Origin: Heliocidaris tuberculata
Taxonomy: Eukaryota > Echinodermata > Echinoidea > Camarodonta > Echinometridae
Assembly (NCBI GenBank): GCA_025618425.1
Contig: CM046846.1
Span: 32,295,409-32,359,408, forward strand
Direction of reading: 5' to 3'
Length of the DNA stretch: 64,000 nt
Shown here piece by piece: positions 1 to 13,149 of this stretch. Under the pieces are notes generated by a model, which saw nothing but the letters and a program-made list of their open reading frames with translations, was not told the DNA's origin and ran no database searches. A program made the translations under genes and the position numbers. Positions within the stretch are counted from its first letter, which is position 1. The number at the start of each line of letters is the position of its first letter.

Positions 1-1086
1 ATTGAAAAAAGCAAAAACCTTCAACCGTGTATGTTATCACCAAGTGATGGAGCAGAGGGAGCATAGTGACCTTCTTCCAGATTTGAATATTTAAACTTTG
101 TATCCTAGATTATCATGGACCTTATTATATAATACCGGATAATATACACTTTTGTACATGGGCAGTCCCATGTGATTTTTTTTTTTCATTTGACACATAT
201 CCCCCAGATCGCCGCCCTTGCTTTTCTGTTTCACTGTACGATATTGAGGACAACAAAGATTATTTTCTTCTCGGCTTATATTATCCACTTCCATGCCATC
301 TTGGATGATTTTACCGCAAGTAGGATACATATATATTCGCATGTAATATTGTCAAGAAAAGGAATATCTACTCTAACAGATAATTTCAAGGATTATTCAC
401 GAAGATCCTGATTTAGAAAAGAATTTCATTATGTATTTTCTAAAAGCAAAAAACAAAATCACTTTTACCTAAAACAACTATAAGGGATTATTACTAGACA
501 AATTCTGACAGCACTGTGACAAACTAAAAAGGTTTCTTAAGCTGATAAAGCTAGAACGTATAATTTCCTTTTTATGAAGATGATATAGTGCTATAATTGC
601 TTTTAAATAAACCGACACAAAAAATAAGTTCCACCTAAAACAAATCTCTGTAATTTCTGAATCAGGAACATTTGAGGAAATCTGAATACAGAGACATGTA
701 ACTGTACTTCTCAGCTACCTTTCATGTGAAATTCAGGGGAAATCATTTGGTCACGCTTCAGTGAGCACGCCCTAAAGGCAAAATGGCCACTTCTTAAAGT
801 TCACAAGCCCAACGTCATAACTTTGATTCAGTGATAAAGGAACAAATTTCAAATTTTCAGCATCAGAAGGCATGCAACAAACATATTATGTGCTTTTCAT
901 AGTGACACATACAGACACAGATTTATGGTCTTGAATTGCCACACCCCCCCCCCTCCAAAAAAAAAAGTAAATAAGAAAAAAATAAATAATGATTTTGAAA
1001 ATAAAGAAAAGAGAGAAGGGAAAAGTGAAAAGAAAATGATAGGAAATTCTCCCACACCCTCCCCAAATCGATGTGATTACTGATTC
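1..1086. other. Non-coding stretch, no feature recognised
   Basis: AT-rich sequence with only short chance open frames, none with protein-like composition. I see no splice-site-bounded exon, tRNA or repeat element that I can name. A short C-run and A-run lie near 944-966. Confidence 0.5.
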
Positions 1087-1400
1087 GGGGGGGGGGGGGG
1101 GGGGGGGTACTCATTTTTCCGAAGGCTCGTAATTCCGAAACACAAATTTTCCATAGCAGGGGGTTCATGATTTCGAACTATTTAATGCATTACTACGAAA
1201 GTTCGTTATTCCGAAGGTTCGTAATTCCGAAAATGAAATAGGGTTCGTGGTTCCGGAAATGAAAGAAGATTCTTAATTTCGAAAATGCAATAGAGGCCTA
1301 CATAACTTTTCGGAATTACGAATCATCGGAGTAACGAACATTTGGAAATACGAACCTTCGGAAAAACGAACCTCCATAATAATGAACCTTCGGAAATACG
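1087..1400. repeat. G-run followed by fold-back array of TTCGTAATTCCGAA-type units
   Basis: A run of 21 G (1087-1107) is followed by several degenerate copies of GTTCGTAATTCCGAAA on the plus strand (about 1130-1290). The same motif then appears in reverse complement (TTTCGGAATTACGAA, GAACCTTCGGAAATACGA) from about 1307 to 1400. The whole is a fold-back structure made of short inverted units. It has no coding potential. It is probably a non-autonomous element or a satellite-like remnant; I cannot name the family. Confidence 0.65.
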
Positions 1401-1574
1401 ACATGTAACCATAGATTCGCTTTCCATTCTCTAAATAATACCGGTTCCCTAAATGATGCCAGTGCCCTCTTAATCGCTGGAACTACTCTACACCAGTGAA
1501 AAGAAATATATAAATATCAATAATGCAAAAGTAAATCATTGTATTTTGATTATCAAAGATATAGCCTACGGGGT

Positions 1575-1832
1575 AACCTCGCTAGTCATAAGGACTGCTA
1601 TTCATAAGGACCGCTATCCATAACGCGTGACTAAATGAATAGCGGTTTTGTATTGAACAGCGGTTCTTCTAAATAGCGAGCAAACCATAGACAAATTGCC
1701 TCGCTATTCATAAGGACCTCCATTCATAAGGACCACTATTCATAACTATTCATAAGGACCGCTATTCATAACGCGTGTTAAATGAATAGCGGTTTTCTAT
1801 GAATAGCGGTCATTATGAAGAGCGAGCGGACC
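1575..1832. repeat. Fold-back repeat built from ATTCATAAGGACCGCTATTCAT units
   Basis: Repeated copies of ATTCATAAGGACCGCTATT lie beside reverse-complement copies (AATAGCGGTCATTATGAA, AATGAATAGCGGTTTT). ACGCGTG appears between the arms in both halves (about 1624 and 1772), so the segment looks like two adjacent fold-back modules. The borders carry a related GCTAGTCAT / AGCGAGC sequence. There is no open frame of note. Confidence 0.65.
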
Positions 1833-3159
1833 CGTAGCCTACTACCTATCATAAAATCATTGGATGTTTATGAGCTACACATTAAAAGTGTATATTCATC
1901 AAAAAACAAAAAAGTAGAGTTAAAGAAGTAAAAGGTAAGGGAAAATATTATGAGAAAAACACAACTTCTGTTTGAATTTCATTCGAAGATTCTTTGCGAA
2001 ATTTATTCTAAGTCGGGCGATGAAAATTTAGTTAACCTTCCTGAAACCTGCCATAAAAGTTTTCTTAATATAAGATATTACATATCAGAGTCATATCTGC
2101 AGACGTTCGATACTCTAATGATGTATTTAATATTCATTGATTTTCCTCCAAATATTTTGAAGTATCTCTTCAAAGTGACCTACAATTTAATAGAACAGTA
2201 CCATATGGTAAACAGATGTGTCATGACATTTGAGGTACCTCTACGAGATGAAATGGTATTTTCTTAATATCAAGAGTAATCTCATTGCAGTCCATTAAGG
2301 TATTATCTATCTGATCGCTGCCCTCCACTCGCATTAATGTCTTTAATAAAAAGCTCATTGAAACAAGACAGCGGAAAGTGTTTTTTTTTTAGTGTAACGG
2401 CAAGTAGTTGCAGTTCAAATTTATTCCTGAGAGAAACGGTCCAGATATTGTACAAAAAATAGTTAACAGTCAGAAAAATTCTCCCCAAATAATTATTTAA
2501 AAATACATTTATTTGTAGGAGACTTTTATACCTGTGGACAGCTTAGGATCTCTTCTATCAAATGACACCATAAAATCTGGCGATATTGTACGCTCAAGTG
2601 AGCATTTTCTATCAAGGAAAAGACAGAACAAGAATAAAACAAGTGTGACAATTTTGGATGCAACTAGTTTTGTTAAAACTGTGGCGTCATTTTTGTCCAC
2701 ATGATATTATCATTTTATATTTATTAAATAAGTCCGCACTCTTCATTTATTCCGAGTCCCATGTTGTCCCGTCTTTCGCTAAACACCAACCAGTCCTAAC
2801 ATTTTCAAATATGCCATCATATCCTCAAGAATTTTTCCAATAGGCGAAAAACAAAATAATAAAAGGAAAGAAAGCGGGCAAGAAAAAAAAGGGGGGGGGG
2901 CCTGATAAGCCAGCGTGAATTTCAGTCAAATCTAATTTTCGTTCTTCCATGACTCAACTTTCTATTTCAAAAGACAGCCCGCTATAATGGTCATCTCTTT
3001 CGTGACCACTCAATCAGAATATTTGATTCTCATTTTCAATTCCTATTAACAGCTCAGAAATTAGTTTTAAGAATAAATATCAGATCTAGGGTAAGCTCTA
3101 ATTATCACCATTTTTCCATTCTTCTTCTTATTTTACAAAATTTAGGTCAAAATTAACGA
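1833..3159. other. Non-coding stretch, nothing assigned
   Basis: AT-rich sequence with a short G-run near 2891. Open frames here (up to about 105 codons) lack recognisable domains and have the low-complexity F/I/L/K/Y composition expected of translated AT-rich DNA. Confidence 0.45.
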
Positions 3160-3602
3160 TACACTCTAAAAACAGTCTAGTCAAATATGACCAGAATCCA
3201 GTCAGATGATCCAAATAATGTGTCAATCACTCAATAATTATAAATGCTGTGACACATGATAGAAAATTTCACTGATGAATACAATTTTAGTTATCTAAAA
3301 ATTCAAAACTGAATATTCAAAATAAACAAGATATTATTGTACATTTGCTTTTACAATTAATATATACCGTAATGATTCTTACGAGGGGAAGACCAGGAGG
3401 AGATGGATAAGGAAAAAAAGAGACATAAAATGAGAAAGGAAGGGGGAGAGAAAACAGGAGGAAAGAGAATAAGGGGAGGAGAACAAATTTAGTTATACGT
3501 TTTTTTTTTAAAGTACATTAATATGATATGATTATTATGATAGCTATTCCATAGTTATCATAAGCTGGCAGTCATGTGGCATCAAATGTGTTTAAAAGCA
3601 TG

Positions 3603-3857
3603 CACTGTAAAAAAAAATGCCGTTTTCCACGGGAATTTCCTGGCAGTCAGGATGCCGGGAATGCCCGTTTTTTCACAGTTTTTTTAACCGGAAATCAGTA
3701 TATATTTACAATAAAATTATGTAAATATACAGATTTCCGGTAAACCAACCAACTTGCTGTTGTTTTACAGGAAAAGACTGTAGAATTGAAATAACGGCAA
3801 TAACTTGTAATTTCAAGTGCTAAAAAACCTGTAGTTTTACAGTTATTTTTTACAGTG
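3603..3857. mobile_element. Small MITE with CACTGTAAAAA termini
   Basis: It starts CACTGTAAAAAAAAATG and ends ATTTTTTACAGTG, a terminal inverted repeat of about 13 bp. Inside, a hairpin is formed by ACCGGAAATC (near 3690) against GATTTCCGGT (near 3732), and the TGTAAA/TTTACA word recurs. The length (255 bp), AT content and lack of coding capacity fit a MITE. It lies inside the larger candidate element at 3162-5989. Confidence 0.6.
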
Positions 3858-5481
3858 TGGTATTTCTGGAAACCTTGAAATGTAAGAAGAATAAAGTCCA
3901 TAAATGTTATGGACATGACTATTTTTCTTAGATGTAGAACAAATCACATAGAAAATGAAACATCTAAATCAACCCTTTGTTTGATCTTCATTGTTATCCG
4001 GCAGTGAAACTCAAACATGAAATCATATCATCAAGTAAAACAGTTATTGGAATAAACTACTCTTACCTGCGTTACGGACATGGGAGTTTATTAAACAGAC
4101 ATGACTTTTGAGTAGCTTTAATTACCATTTCTTTGAAAATATGTGAGTTTATCCACTTGGCTGCGGAGATTCCTGAATTAGATTATCACTATTGCATGAC
4201 TTTTTAGGAAAAAAAGTATGGTAAAACTATTGGAATAGACCAAAATAATGTGTTACGGACATGACACTTTGTCCACTTTTTGTAAATAAATTTCATCATA
4301 ACATAATTTCACCGTAACTTATTGGATAGCTAATGCATAGCACTAATTAGTTATCTTTGGTTTATTCAAAACAAGAAACAGATATAAAATTATTTCTGTA
4401 ATATGCTTCTGAATGTGCAGTAATGTTTAAAATGTTTTGACGTACTTTAGTCTTATTGTAACACCAATCAAATTGAGGATCTTGTTGAGCTCTTTCGCTT
4501 GATACTTCAAAAGTTATTGTCAATTTTGCGATTTTTCCAAAGTGAACATTTTTGTGGAACTCCCATTAGGTGACTGGTTTACGTTTTCTAAAAAGATTCT
4601 TTAGGTCACTAAGACAGGATACGTCTAGATAATCAAGTGGTTCACAATTTATCGGATAATGGATACATAATTACATCAAAACAGACATAAAAGAAGTAAA
4701 TGTCTCATGTAACTGTCAAAATGAAGGCGCATTTTTCTTTGGCACGTATCATTTGATTTTAGATCTATATATTTTTCCATTCTGCAAAACATGAACTCAT
4801 ATAGGAATCACCATCTGTTTTCTCGAAGAGGATTCTCCCTTACAGGAGACTGGGCCATCTTCAATTTCGTACTTGTTGTTGGGCTATAAACACAAAGCAA
4901 AAATTTGGACAATGACAAAATCATCTTGAAGTGGGGAATAAGATTCTGCCCTCCACTTGGTGCATGCTTACTGGATTTACCGGCGTGCATGTAAGATAAT
5001 CTGCACTGATCAATACAATGGATGTTTTGCACTCTACCAAGTGTTCTGGGGACTCTCAATAAAATGGAGACTAGTTCAGAATGTCTTGTGCAAGCTACAC
5101 ATTAACATCATCCAGCGCAATCCACCAGACTACAAAGCTTTGTTTTAATTTTCTTTAATAAAAGATCAATTGGGTCTAGGCGTTTGATGTCTTCAAATTT
5201 ATGGCCTATAAGTGACAAACTATAGCATTCACCTGTAAAAAAAAACTATTCTTTTTCAATAGTAGAATGCAAATTGCACGAATTAGGCGTTGTTTGGTTG
5301 GACAAACATTTTGGCTTGCCCACCCTAACAACACTTAATGTTGCAAACTGCATTCTATTGAAATATGACTTGTCATAGGTGGATGTAATAGAGTTTGACA
5401 AAGAGGTAAGTATTAAATTTGAATGCATTACGAAAATGGCATATGCAGCACATCAGTTTCACCTCGCCCACCCCTTCCTCT

Positions 5482-5495
5482 CCCCCCCCCCCCCC
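5482..5495. repeat. C homopolymer
   Basis: A run of 14 C after a CT-rich lead-in. Homopolymers of G or C this long recur through the window. Confidence 0.9.
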
Positions 5496-6289
5496 ATTCA
5501 CACAGACAGACACACCACAATAAAAAATCATGTGAAGTTAATATCAATTACTACACAGTGCTACAGGTAGATCTTTTTCCATTCTCTTCAACGAGGTGAG
5601 CTAACCTAATCTCACAATCTGCTTTCTTGACTGACGAGTTAGCCGACGACTCTCCATTTCTTTCACAAGCTCTATGCCCCCCTCTTGACAGTTCCTGAAT
5701 TTAAAAAGTCTCTTGCATCTTCTCGATTTCTCGCACAAACTCCATATTTTGACACCATGACAGATGGTCCGCACATGCACATTCCCGAATAGCGCAGCTT
5801 GACTATTCACATTTCAAAGAAGCTTTAACTTGATTATTTCTAGTCAAAACTACCAAGCTTCAGCTTGAAGTGAATAGAATTCCGGTCAAAATAAACAGAA
5901 TCCTAGTCAAAAAATTACAAGAATCTGATTAAGAAAATGTGACCAGGCGATCTAGTTTTTAAAAAATGACTACACATTTTTTTAGAGTGTATGTAGGCTC
6001 TGCATTTACATGCTCGTGTAAGAGGTGCTCAAACTGGTCCTAACACGAACCAAACTTTAAGACGTGTAATTATTTCTGCAGTTGTGAATTCGACAGATCA
6101 GGGAGGTGCTCTTACACTTCATACACTTCATATCTGGGCAGCGAGGTGGGCTATTTGGGATTTAAAAAAAAATCTAATCTAGTATATTTTCATAAGGAAA
6201 CTACAATGTCACTATATTTCAAAACTGAATTTACAAGCATGCTTTTGCCCTTTGATTCTTCTATTTATATTATTCCTTTCTCTTTCTTT

Positions 6290-6368
6290 TTCCTCAAAAG
6301 GGCACAGGGACTGCATTGTAGTGATATGCGCTATAAAAATACAGTTTATTATTATTATTATTATTATA
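6290..6368 (+). mobile_element. LINE/SINE 3'-end remnant with (ATT)n tail
   Basis: The segment GATATGCGCTATAAAAAT followed by TTATTATTATT resembles the 3' end at 63650-63715, which follows a recognisable LINE reverse-transcriptase C-terminus. It is therefore most likely a 5'-truncated copy of the same CR1/L2-like retroelement family. Confidence 0.55.
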
Positions 6369-9071
6369 AACTATTTCAGTGTCGAAATTGTTATTCAGGC
6401 AAGAAACATGGATCCCCTAGGCAAAATTGCACCCTAATTCTAACATGTCGGTCTCTTGGGCTTTTGTCTTTGGTTCATGAACTGTTTATCAAGTAATGTC
6501 TCCCTGTAGAATGGAGATCAGATGAGACTGCGATAATAGAAAACAAATTATTTAATTTTCGTAGTAAGATTATGGTTGTCATCACCAAAGCAATCAATCT
6601 ATCTTTGAAAAATGTGATAAGCTCGACATTGTAGCAATATACAATAAGGCAAAAATTGAATACGGGTATCATAAAGCTTTTAAGATTATGATCTTCAATC
6701 CTGACGAATAACGAAATGTAAATATTAGAAAGATTTACAAGTAACTCTTGAATTGGATTAATATTAATCATTGCAAAAAGCACACCATGATTAATTTTCA
6801 TCTCAAATTTAAATAAAGGGTTGCTTTAGGATTTCAGTATTGTAAATCGTGAAACGCCCGCTTAAGGAGTCTCGAAATTATAAAAAAGGTACGATATACT
6901 TCTCCTTCACTCCTTCGGAATTTATTCATTGATATTCTTACAATAATTTTAAATCAAAGTTATGGATTACATTCTGTGTGCCTTGTTCAGTACTGTTTTT
7001 ATCGTTTCTTTAAGGCCTTTAAAAAATGGAACATAATGTAATTTTTAAACGTGGAAGCTCAGTCTGTAGGCATATTAAAATTTGAGTATTTTGGACAATA
7101 AAAAAGTGTCCTTACTAATTCGTAGTTGCCACAGACGTAAGTCTGGAGTGGGGGGGGGGGGGGTGTTTACTCTTGAGAGAAAGGGGAGGGGCAGTACACA
7201 GATACTCCTACTTTACGAATCAAATCAAATCCAAATATATTAATTATTGATAATAATAATATTGCCATAGCTGGTTAATGTATTGAGGTAACAAATTGTC
7301 ATAAAGATCGCAATAGGATATTCTGCGACGAGGAGCGTATATTCATCTTCCAAAATTTGGAAATGAAAGGTTTTAGGATTTGTACCGAACCTATGGATAT
7401 TCTTATATTTTCAATAATAATGTATTTTGCTTTGCTCAATAACCCAAATAATGCTTTCAAATTTAATTCTTAATTTTTGAGTGATGTTGACCATTTTCTT
7501 ACAAAAATATTCATGGATATTGTGGGAGAAATAGAAAAGCGTAATATCTGTAAAATTGAAAAATGATGAACGTACATTTTTTTTTTCCTTTCCAGGAGAT
7601 GGTTTGCCTTTTCCCGACTACGGACTGGAACTAATCTTCTGAAAGTTTTATCTACGATTCACAAACTACCTGCTAACCTGCACATGCTTTTAAAGATTTA
7701 ACTCCCTGAGTACTATGCTTGGTAGAGAGTGAGGAAATAATAATCCATGATAGAAGGCCTCCAAGCAAAATCTGCTTATTTCATAAGCTACCATGGGAGT
7801 GGCTTCTCTCTGCGCGCTAAGCCAAATCCGGCTCTTGCACGTAAAGTAATCATGAACAAACTTTTAGACTTTAGAGACGCCGATTGCTTCTCAAATTTCC
7901 CCCTCGAATTCCCTAATGCGTATCATGCATTTTTTTGTTGGCCATGATTAGTGTCACATTGCGGATGTTTCCATGGAGAGGGAACTTGGTACCTACATTA
8001 TGTTACGACAATGTAGCGGGAAAATTGTAGGAGGCGAAAAATCTCACACTTTAATGACACTCGACAGCAAAGGTGTTCGAATTAGCACCTCCTCAGTACT
8101 TTTATACATGCATGTCACCACACACAGAAGTGTTAATTTATCAACAACAAGGAATTATTTTGGCATGGTTTAAATCGCGTTTTATTTCAGAATTTCATTA
8201 TTTATCATGATAACAAAACCGTGACATTTCAGTAGATTTCATGATAAAGATATTCGAGAGTGTCACGGTGCATGATTAGAATATGCATTCATATGAATAC
8301 AACACAATATTCAAATATTTTATATATTTGTCTATTGTTTCAGATTCCGAGGCAAAAGGAAACTAAAGGCTTATAAAAGATGTTTTGATATGGTCTAATG
8401 TAGAATGAATTTTCAAGATGAAAGTGGAATGTTGGGTGCTAGTATGATTGAAATCATTATGTAGTTTGAATGGACATTCCCTTCTCAATTCACTAATTCT
8501 TAGTCGCATATATAACGTCGGGTGATATTGACTGCTGGTCATATAATTGTAGTGTAAATGGAATTGTTTAGAAGTTACTCCGAAAATTATTGTGTTAATT
8601 AAAAATAGTTATCGTATATTGTGAGACTTTGAAATTAACAAAAATGTTCACTGATTTTTTCTGAAATCACAAAGAATCAAAAACTCTCTCTATAAAAACT
8701 GTACATGTCCCCAAAACGTCACCAAAAGTGTCCCTGAATAGACGGAAAATTCATCTTCTCTGAGGATTTCAAAACAGTGACGCACCGCGAGGTACCAAGC
8801 ACCAAGAGATTTTCGGAGAAGTAAAACGTGGAGTGTATATATATATATATATATAGGCGATGGAAGCGATTTAGTTCCATCCCTTAGGGAAGGAACTCGA
8901 TCCGCTATTTTCCTTCTCATCGACCATGGAAGCAAAATATTTTGAGGCAAACAGTCGAATAGAGCATTTTGACTTTCGAGACACATTTGGTTATAATATT
9001 GAATAATGATACCATACTGAAATGAAAAACGTTATGAAAACAGATTGAATGAAACATTTTTGTGTCACTGT
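6369..9071. other. Non-coding stretch
   Basis: No gene is recognised. It contains a G-run at about 7150-7164 and a short (TA)n at about 8837-8856. The largest frames (66-108 codons) show no domain or splice context. Confidence 0.45.
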
Positions 9072-9441
9072 TTAAAGATAAAGTTGAGTTCTGGTCATGC
9101 GATTACATCGTGAAAGAAACTGTCTCATAGCAATTGGGAAAGGATGATCATATCTTGATAAGCAGTGGTGTATACTGTGAGGTTTTGGAATCATAAAAAT
9201 GATAAGAAATTGACCAAATCTCGCTAAAAAGCACAGGCACTGCACACAAAAATATGGGACTGCACATGTGGAATGAATGTTCGGCCCGAACTCTTCAGCT
9301 ATTTCTCCTCATATTTTGAATATGAGGGCAAGCCCTTTCAGGGGACATTTTTAGTATGAGGTTCTCCCAAACTGACAGAAAAGGAATGAGGAAGGTCACA
9401 AATTATTTTTCACCCTTCACAGAACTCAACATTCTCTTTAA
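9072..9441. mobile_element. TTAA-bordered MITE, family B, copy 1
   Basis: It begins TTAAAGATAAAGTTGAGTTC and ends AGAACTCAAC plus CTTTAA. The termini are inverted repeats, and a TTAA lies at each edge, as in piggyBac-type target duplications. A second copy with the same internal order lies at 37963-38342. No coding capacity is seen. Confidence 0.7.
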
Positions 9442-10961
9442 AATATTTTTTTTGAAGACCACATTTACCCTTCAAAAATACAGTACGTCCCAGAAAACGA
9501 TGCAACCCCAAAACGTGGGGTTAACTTGGACAATATGCGACCTGTCAATTGTATATATATATATATTTTTTCTTTTTCTTTTTTTTTTCTTTTACATGAA
9601 CAACATAGTTTTGATTGGATGTCTTAATCAATCTTTGTTACCCACGTTAATTCACCGCTTTTGCTAAAACATGTTGAATCATAACCCGACAAAGTAACAA
9701 TAAAGAAGTCGATGGACAAGAAAATATAATGATCAAATAGGTTTTCATGGGTACTATAAATATATGTAATATAAATAAAAATAAGAAAACATATACAGCT
9801 CATGGTTGATAACAAAGTCAAAACTTGCGCTCTTTTATGTATTCACACTAACAGCCTTTAAGCTTTTCTATGACAGCCCGAAACGACAATGCCTTTTTAT
9901 CGTTTTAAAAAATATATTATTGCATAACAACAACAAAAATAACTGACAATGTATGCTTTTAAGACCGCGTTTCGTTTGCGTAACACAGCCAAGGTCTTCT
10001 CAGTCTGTGGGTGGGTGGGTGATTGTGTTTGCGCCTTTACCGCTGTGGTTGTGTTTAAATACATATAATTTTTTTAAACTAACATTTTGGTGTATGACAA
10101 CAGATGATACTTTTGTACAGAAGGAAGATCGAACGTCCTAGAAAGTCAGTCCAAAGTTAGCAGAATCTTAATTGTTAATACTTTCGGATCGAAGGAAAAA
10201 GAAATTCGCACAAAAAAACTAAAGTTAGCAGAAATAAATGAATAAATGAATAAATAAAATAAATAAAGAAGTAACTGCTCCATTCTTGTTTGGACCAAAG
10301 CCTAACAGCAGCGGAGTTCTAATTCATCTCATGTGTAATGAAAAGATGAAAATGCTATTAGGGATGCCACAGGGTGCGGTTGTTAGACCCCCTTTTCTTG
10401 TTTTCTTATTATCATAGTGAGATGGATGACTTTGGCCATTCTTGCGAGCTATATATACGAGCTTCCTGCCACAAGGTGCTTAGGATATTGAAGATATGAT
10501 AGCAGTATAATTGGCCGCGGGGAAATAAAGGAAATGGTCATTCGATATCTATCTTCTAGTGCACACCAGAGAGCAATAGGCATTATTGAAGAAATGTCAG
10601 AAGCAAACGGATATAAATTTTTGGTACAATTCAGCATATCTGTGTGTTCCCAATGATTTTTACAAGATTGAAATAGTAGACCCATTGCTAATAATTTTCT
10701 TACTTTCATTTACAAGCCTAGGACACTCTGGTCTGGCAAACAAAGTAAATTTGCTTTACCCTCTAGAAAAGATTGAAAATAACTCAGCTGCTTAAATGTA
10801 GAGTTTAGTTCGAAACATCAAGTGATGAATTTATTTATTCCTTAGGATCCAAATCAATATTGGATTGGAAAATGAATTATGCGTTTATTTTGATCATTCA
10901 AGGTCTATTTAAAACTGTTTTATGACAGTAAACTTGTAATCCCTGTAGTTACAGCTCTTTT

Positions 10962-10969
<8 letters not shown>
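9442..10969. other. Non-coding stretch
   Basis: No gene is recognised. It contains an AT tract near 9552-9566 and a GAATAAAT-type tetramer run near 10236-10268. Confidence 0.45.

Positions 10970-10970
<1 letters not shown>

Positions 10971-11043
<73 letters not shown>
10971..11043. repeat. (CT)n-(CA)n compound microsatellite
   Basis: About 40 bp of CT dinucleotides, beginning with CTCTAT units, run directly into about 32 bp of CA dinucleotides. Confidence 0.95.
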
Positions 11044-11045
<2 letters not shown>

Positions 11046-11317
11046 ACTCCCCCCTCTCTCTGTCACTCCCTTTTATAATTTCAGCGGGGTTATGTGTTGT
11101 ATCTCAAAGTCATGTCCGAGAAAATATTGTATAACATTTATAAACTGCTTAACGTGAAAATGTCCACTTTGTGCAGTTGTTTGCAATGGTTTGTAAATTA
11201 TGGAAATGGAATTACAACAAATCCCTAGGAAGACATAACCCTATAGTAATCAGAGTGTACAAGCTATCAATCCGCTCGAGAGTCCAATTAGAAGCCTTTT
11301 AACTGGTCAGGTCAGAA

Positions 11318-11868
11318 AAATAAAGGGGGGGGGGAATCAGGTTGGTGAAAATTTGAAAGAAATTGGACAAGGAATAAGAAAGTTATGGATGTTTGAAAAA
11401 TGAGATCACTACATCTATGCGAATCTTAAATTGGCAATTTGGTGAATCGATTGTGAGTATTCACGGTCAACTCTCCTATTTACGTTACACCAACAGATCA
11501 CTAAATTCCGGTTTCACCCGAGTGCCTTTTCCCTCTGGGCAGTACTCAAAATACATTGTAAATAGCACGTTATTATAGCCCCCCCCCCCCCCCCAATAGA
11601 AAAAGATCCTTCTGAGTTATACATTTTGAGAAAATGACATTTGAGTCATTTTGTGTGTTGGAGCAAATGGGGGAGTTGTCCGCCACTACATCACAGTGAC
11701 ATTATTTATGTATTCGGCCAATTTGAAATTCCCATGTATAGTGATTACTGCTAAACTTCATAACTCTCTTATTGCATGTCAGATTGCGTTCAAACTTTCA
11801 CCAATCTGCTCCTCTGATTCCCCCCTTTTTTTAGAGCAACTTGCCATTAAGGTAGGATTTCCCTTTAA
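11318..11868 (+). mobile_element. TTAA-bordered MITE, family A, copy 1 (left end damaged)
   Basis: It shares a long ordered sequence with 39455-40019 and 57245-57856: GAAAGTTTGAAAGAAATTGG, TTGGCAATTTGGTGAATCGA, GGCAGTACTCAAAATACA and TCAAACTTTCACCAATCTGC. The right end is GGTAGGATTTCCC-TTTAA with TTAA at 11865-11868. The left terminus is obscured by a G-run, and an internal C-run (about 11579-11594) interrupts it. Non-autonomous, no transposase frame. Confidence 0.7.
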
Positions 11869-11920
11869 ATCTAAGTTGCAATACCTTAACGAATTATTTC
11901 GACTCATCTGTTATCAAACT

Positions 11921-12630
11921 AAACACAACAAAAAAAGGAACTCCCCCTTAATCGAAATGGCGTAACTTGTAACGAAAAGGTTTTGAGCAAAAAAACTTTG
12001 GCAGGAGTGTTCCTACACTTATTGAATAACTTTTCTGTGAAAATGAGATCATGTATGACTGAGCAAACATTATAGGCAAAATTGTCACTTTTCAAAAGTC
12101 ACAAGGGTCATTTTGAGGATTCTGTGAAACGAGATTTTAGCGAATTCGGTTTCTAGTGCATATTTATGTGTTGTTGTTTATCATCCATCGCACCTATACA
12201 CTTTTCTCATTATTATAGTTGGGTGAAAAAAAAACCCCTCCTGAATTTAAAATTGCAAAATCCATTCAGCTTATTGAAAAAAAAAATAACTCCAGATATT
12301 TTTACCAAAATGTATCATCACATGTTATGTGAACATAAGAGGTTGTCATCGTGTCATGGTTGAGTGAGCACACTTTAAAAATCGCGCAAGAAATGCTAAA
12401 ATGTACTGTTAATACAGCATAAAAAATGACCCTTGTGACTTTTGAAAAGTGACAATTTTGCCTTCAATGTTTGCCTACTTATGCATGGCTCGATGGATCA
12501 ATCTCATTTTTACAGGGAAGTTAGTCAATAAGTGTAAGAACACTCTTGCCAAGTTAATTTGCTCACTACCTTTTTGTTAAGAAGTTACGCCAATTTGATA
12601 AAGGGGGAGTTACTTTTTTTGTTGTGTTTA
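11921..12630. mobile_element. Fold-back element with ~200-bp inverted arms
   Basis: The left arm (11921-12112) is repeated in reverse complement at 12422-12630. Matching words are AAACACAACAAAAAAAGGAA / TTTTTTTGTTGTGTTT, CACTTATTGAATAAC / GTTAGTCAATAAGTG, and AAAGTCACAAGGGTCATTTT / AAATGACCCTTGTGACTTTT. The ~310-bp loop is non-coding. The arms have diverged by substitutions and small indels, so this is not a recent duplication. Confidence 0.75.
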
Positions 12631-13072
12631 TTACTTTTCGCTCTCAGAACTTTGTATATTTGAGATGTCCTTTGATGAAGATAAATTACAATAATTATAA
12701 GCCTGACCAGGCGAAATAGAAACCATCCTTAAAAAGGAAGTTCTTTGAATGTGATACGCGCTTTTCGTGATACCCGTTAGTGAGGTCGTTAGAGCACGAA
12801 AAATAATACCTGTGACAATAACAAAGAATTCAAGAACAAAAACCTAACAAATGCCGCAAGAGTTACTAATTCGATTAGACTGATCGATGGGTGGCTAGGA
12901 CTAATGGATGTCAAACGGGCTAACAGAGGATTTTATATATTTTTGTTGTTGTTCTCTATAATCGCGTTGTTCACTATAATATTCAGTTCAGCATTTTAGT
13001 ATTTTTCCACATACTTGGCAGTATACATGGAGATATCAATATATCAATATATGCATATGTAAACATACTAAT

Positions 13073-13128
13073 TGTGTGTGTGTGGGTGTACGGTGTAGGC
13101 GGGTGTGTGTGTGTGTGTGTGTACACAC
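13073..13128. repeat. (TG)n microsatellite, interrupted
   Basis: Two TG-dinucleotide blocks separated by GGGTGTACGGTGTAGGCGGG. Confidence 0.9.
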
Positions 13129-13149
13129 AGCCCTGGAAAAAGATAAAGA

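Larger units (their letters stand above)
3162..5989. mobile_element. Candidate TA-flanked DNA element (Tc1/mariner-like ends)
   Basis: The left end reads TA-CACTCTAAAAAC (TA at 3160-3161) and the right end reads TTTTTTTAGAGTG-TA (TA at 5990-5991). This matches a short terminal inverted repeat with a TA duplication. Both subterminal regions also carry scattered AGTCAAA / TGACCAG words. The ~2.8-kb interior has no transposase frame that I recognise, so it would be non-autonomous or decayed. Two unrelated partial ends that look paired by chance are a real alternative. Confidence 0.35.

Noticed and set aside
8690..8986. 98-codon minus-strand frame containing IYIYIYT
   Set aside because: Spans a (TA)n microsatellite, no recognisable domain, no splice partners.
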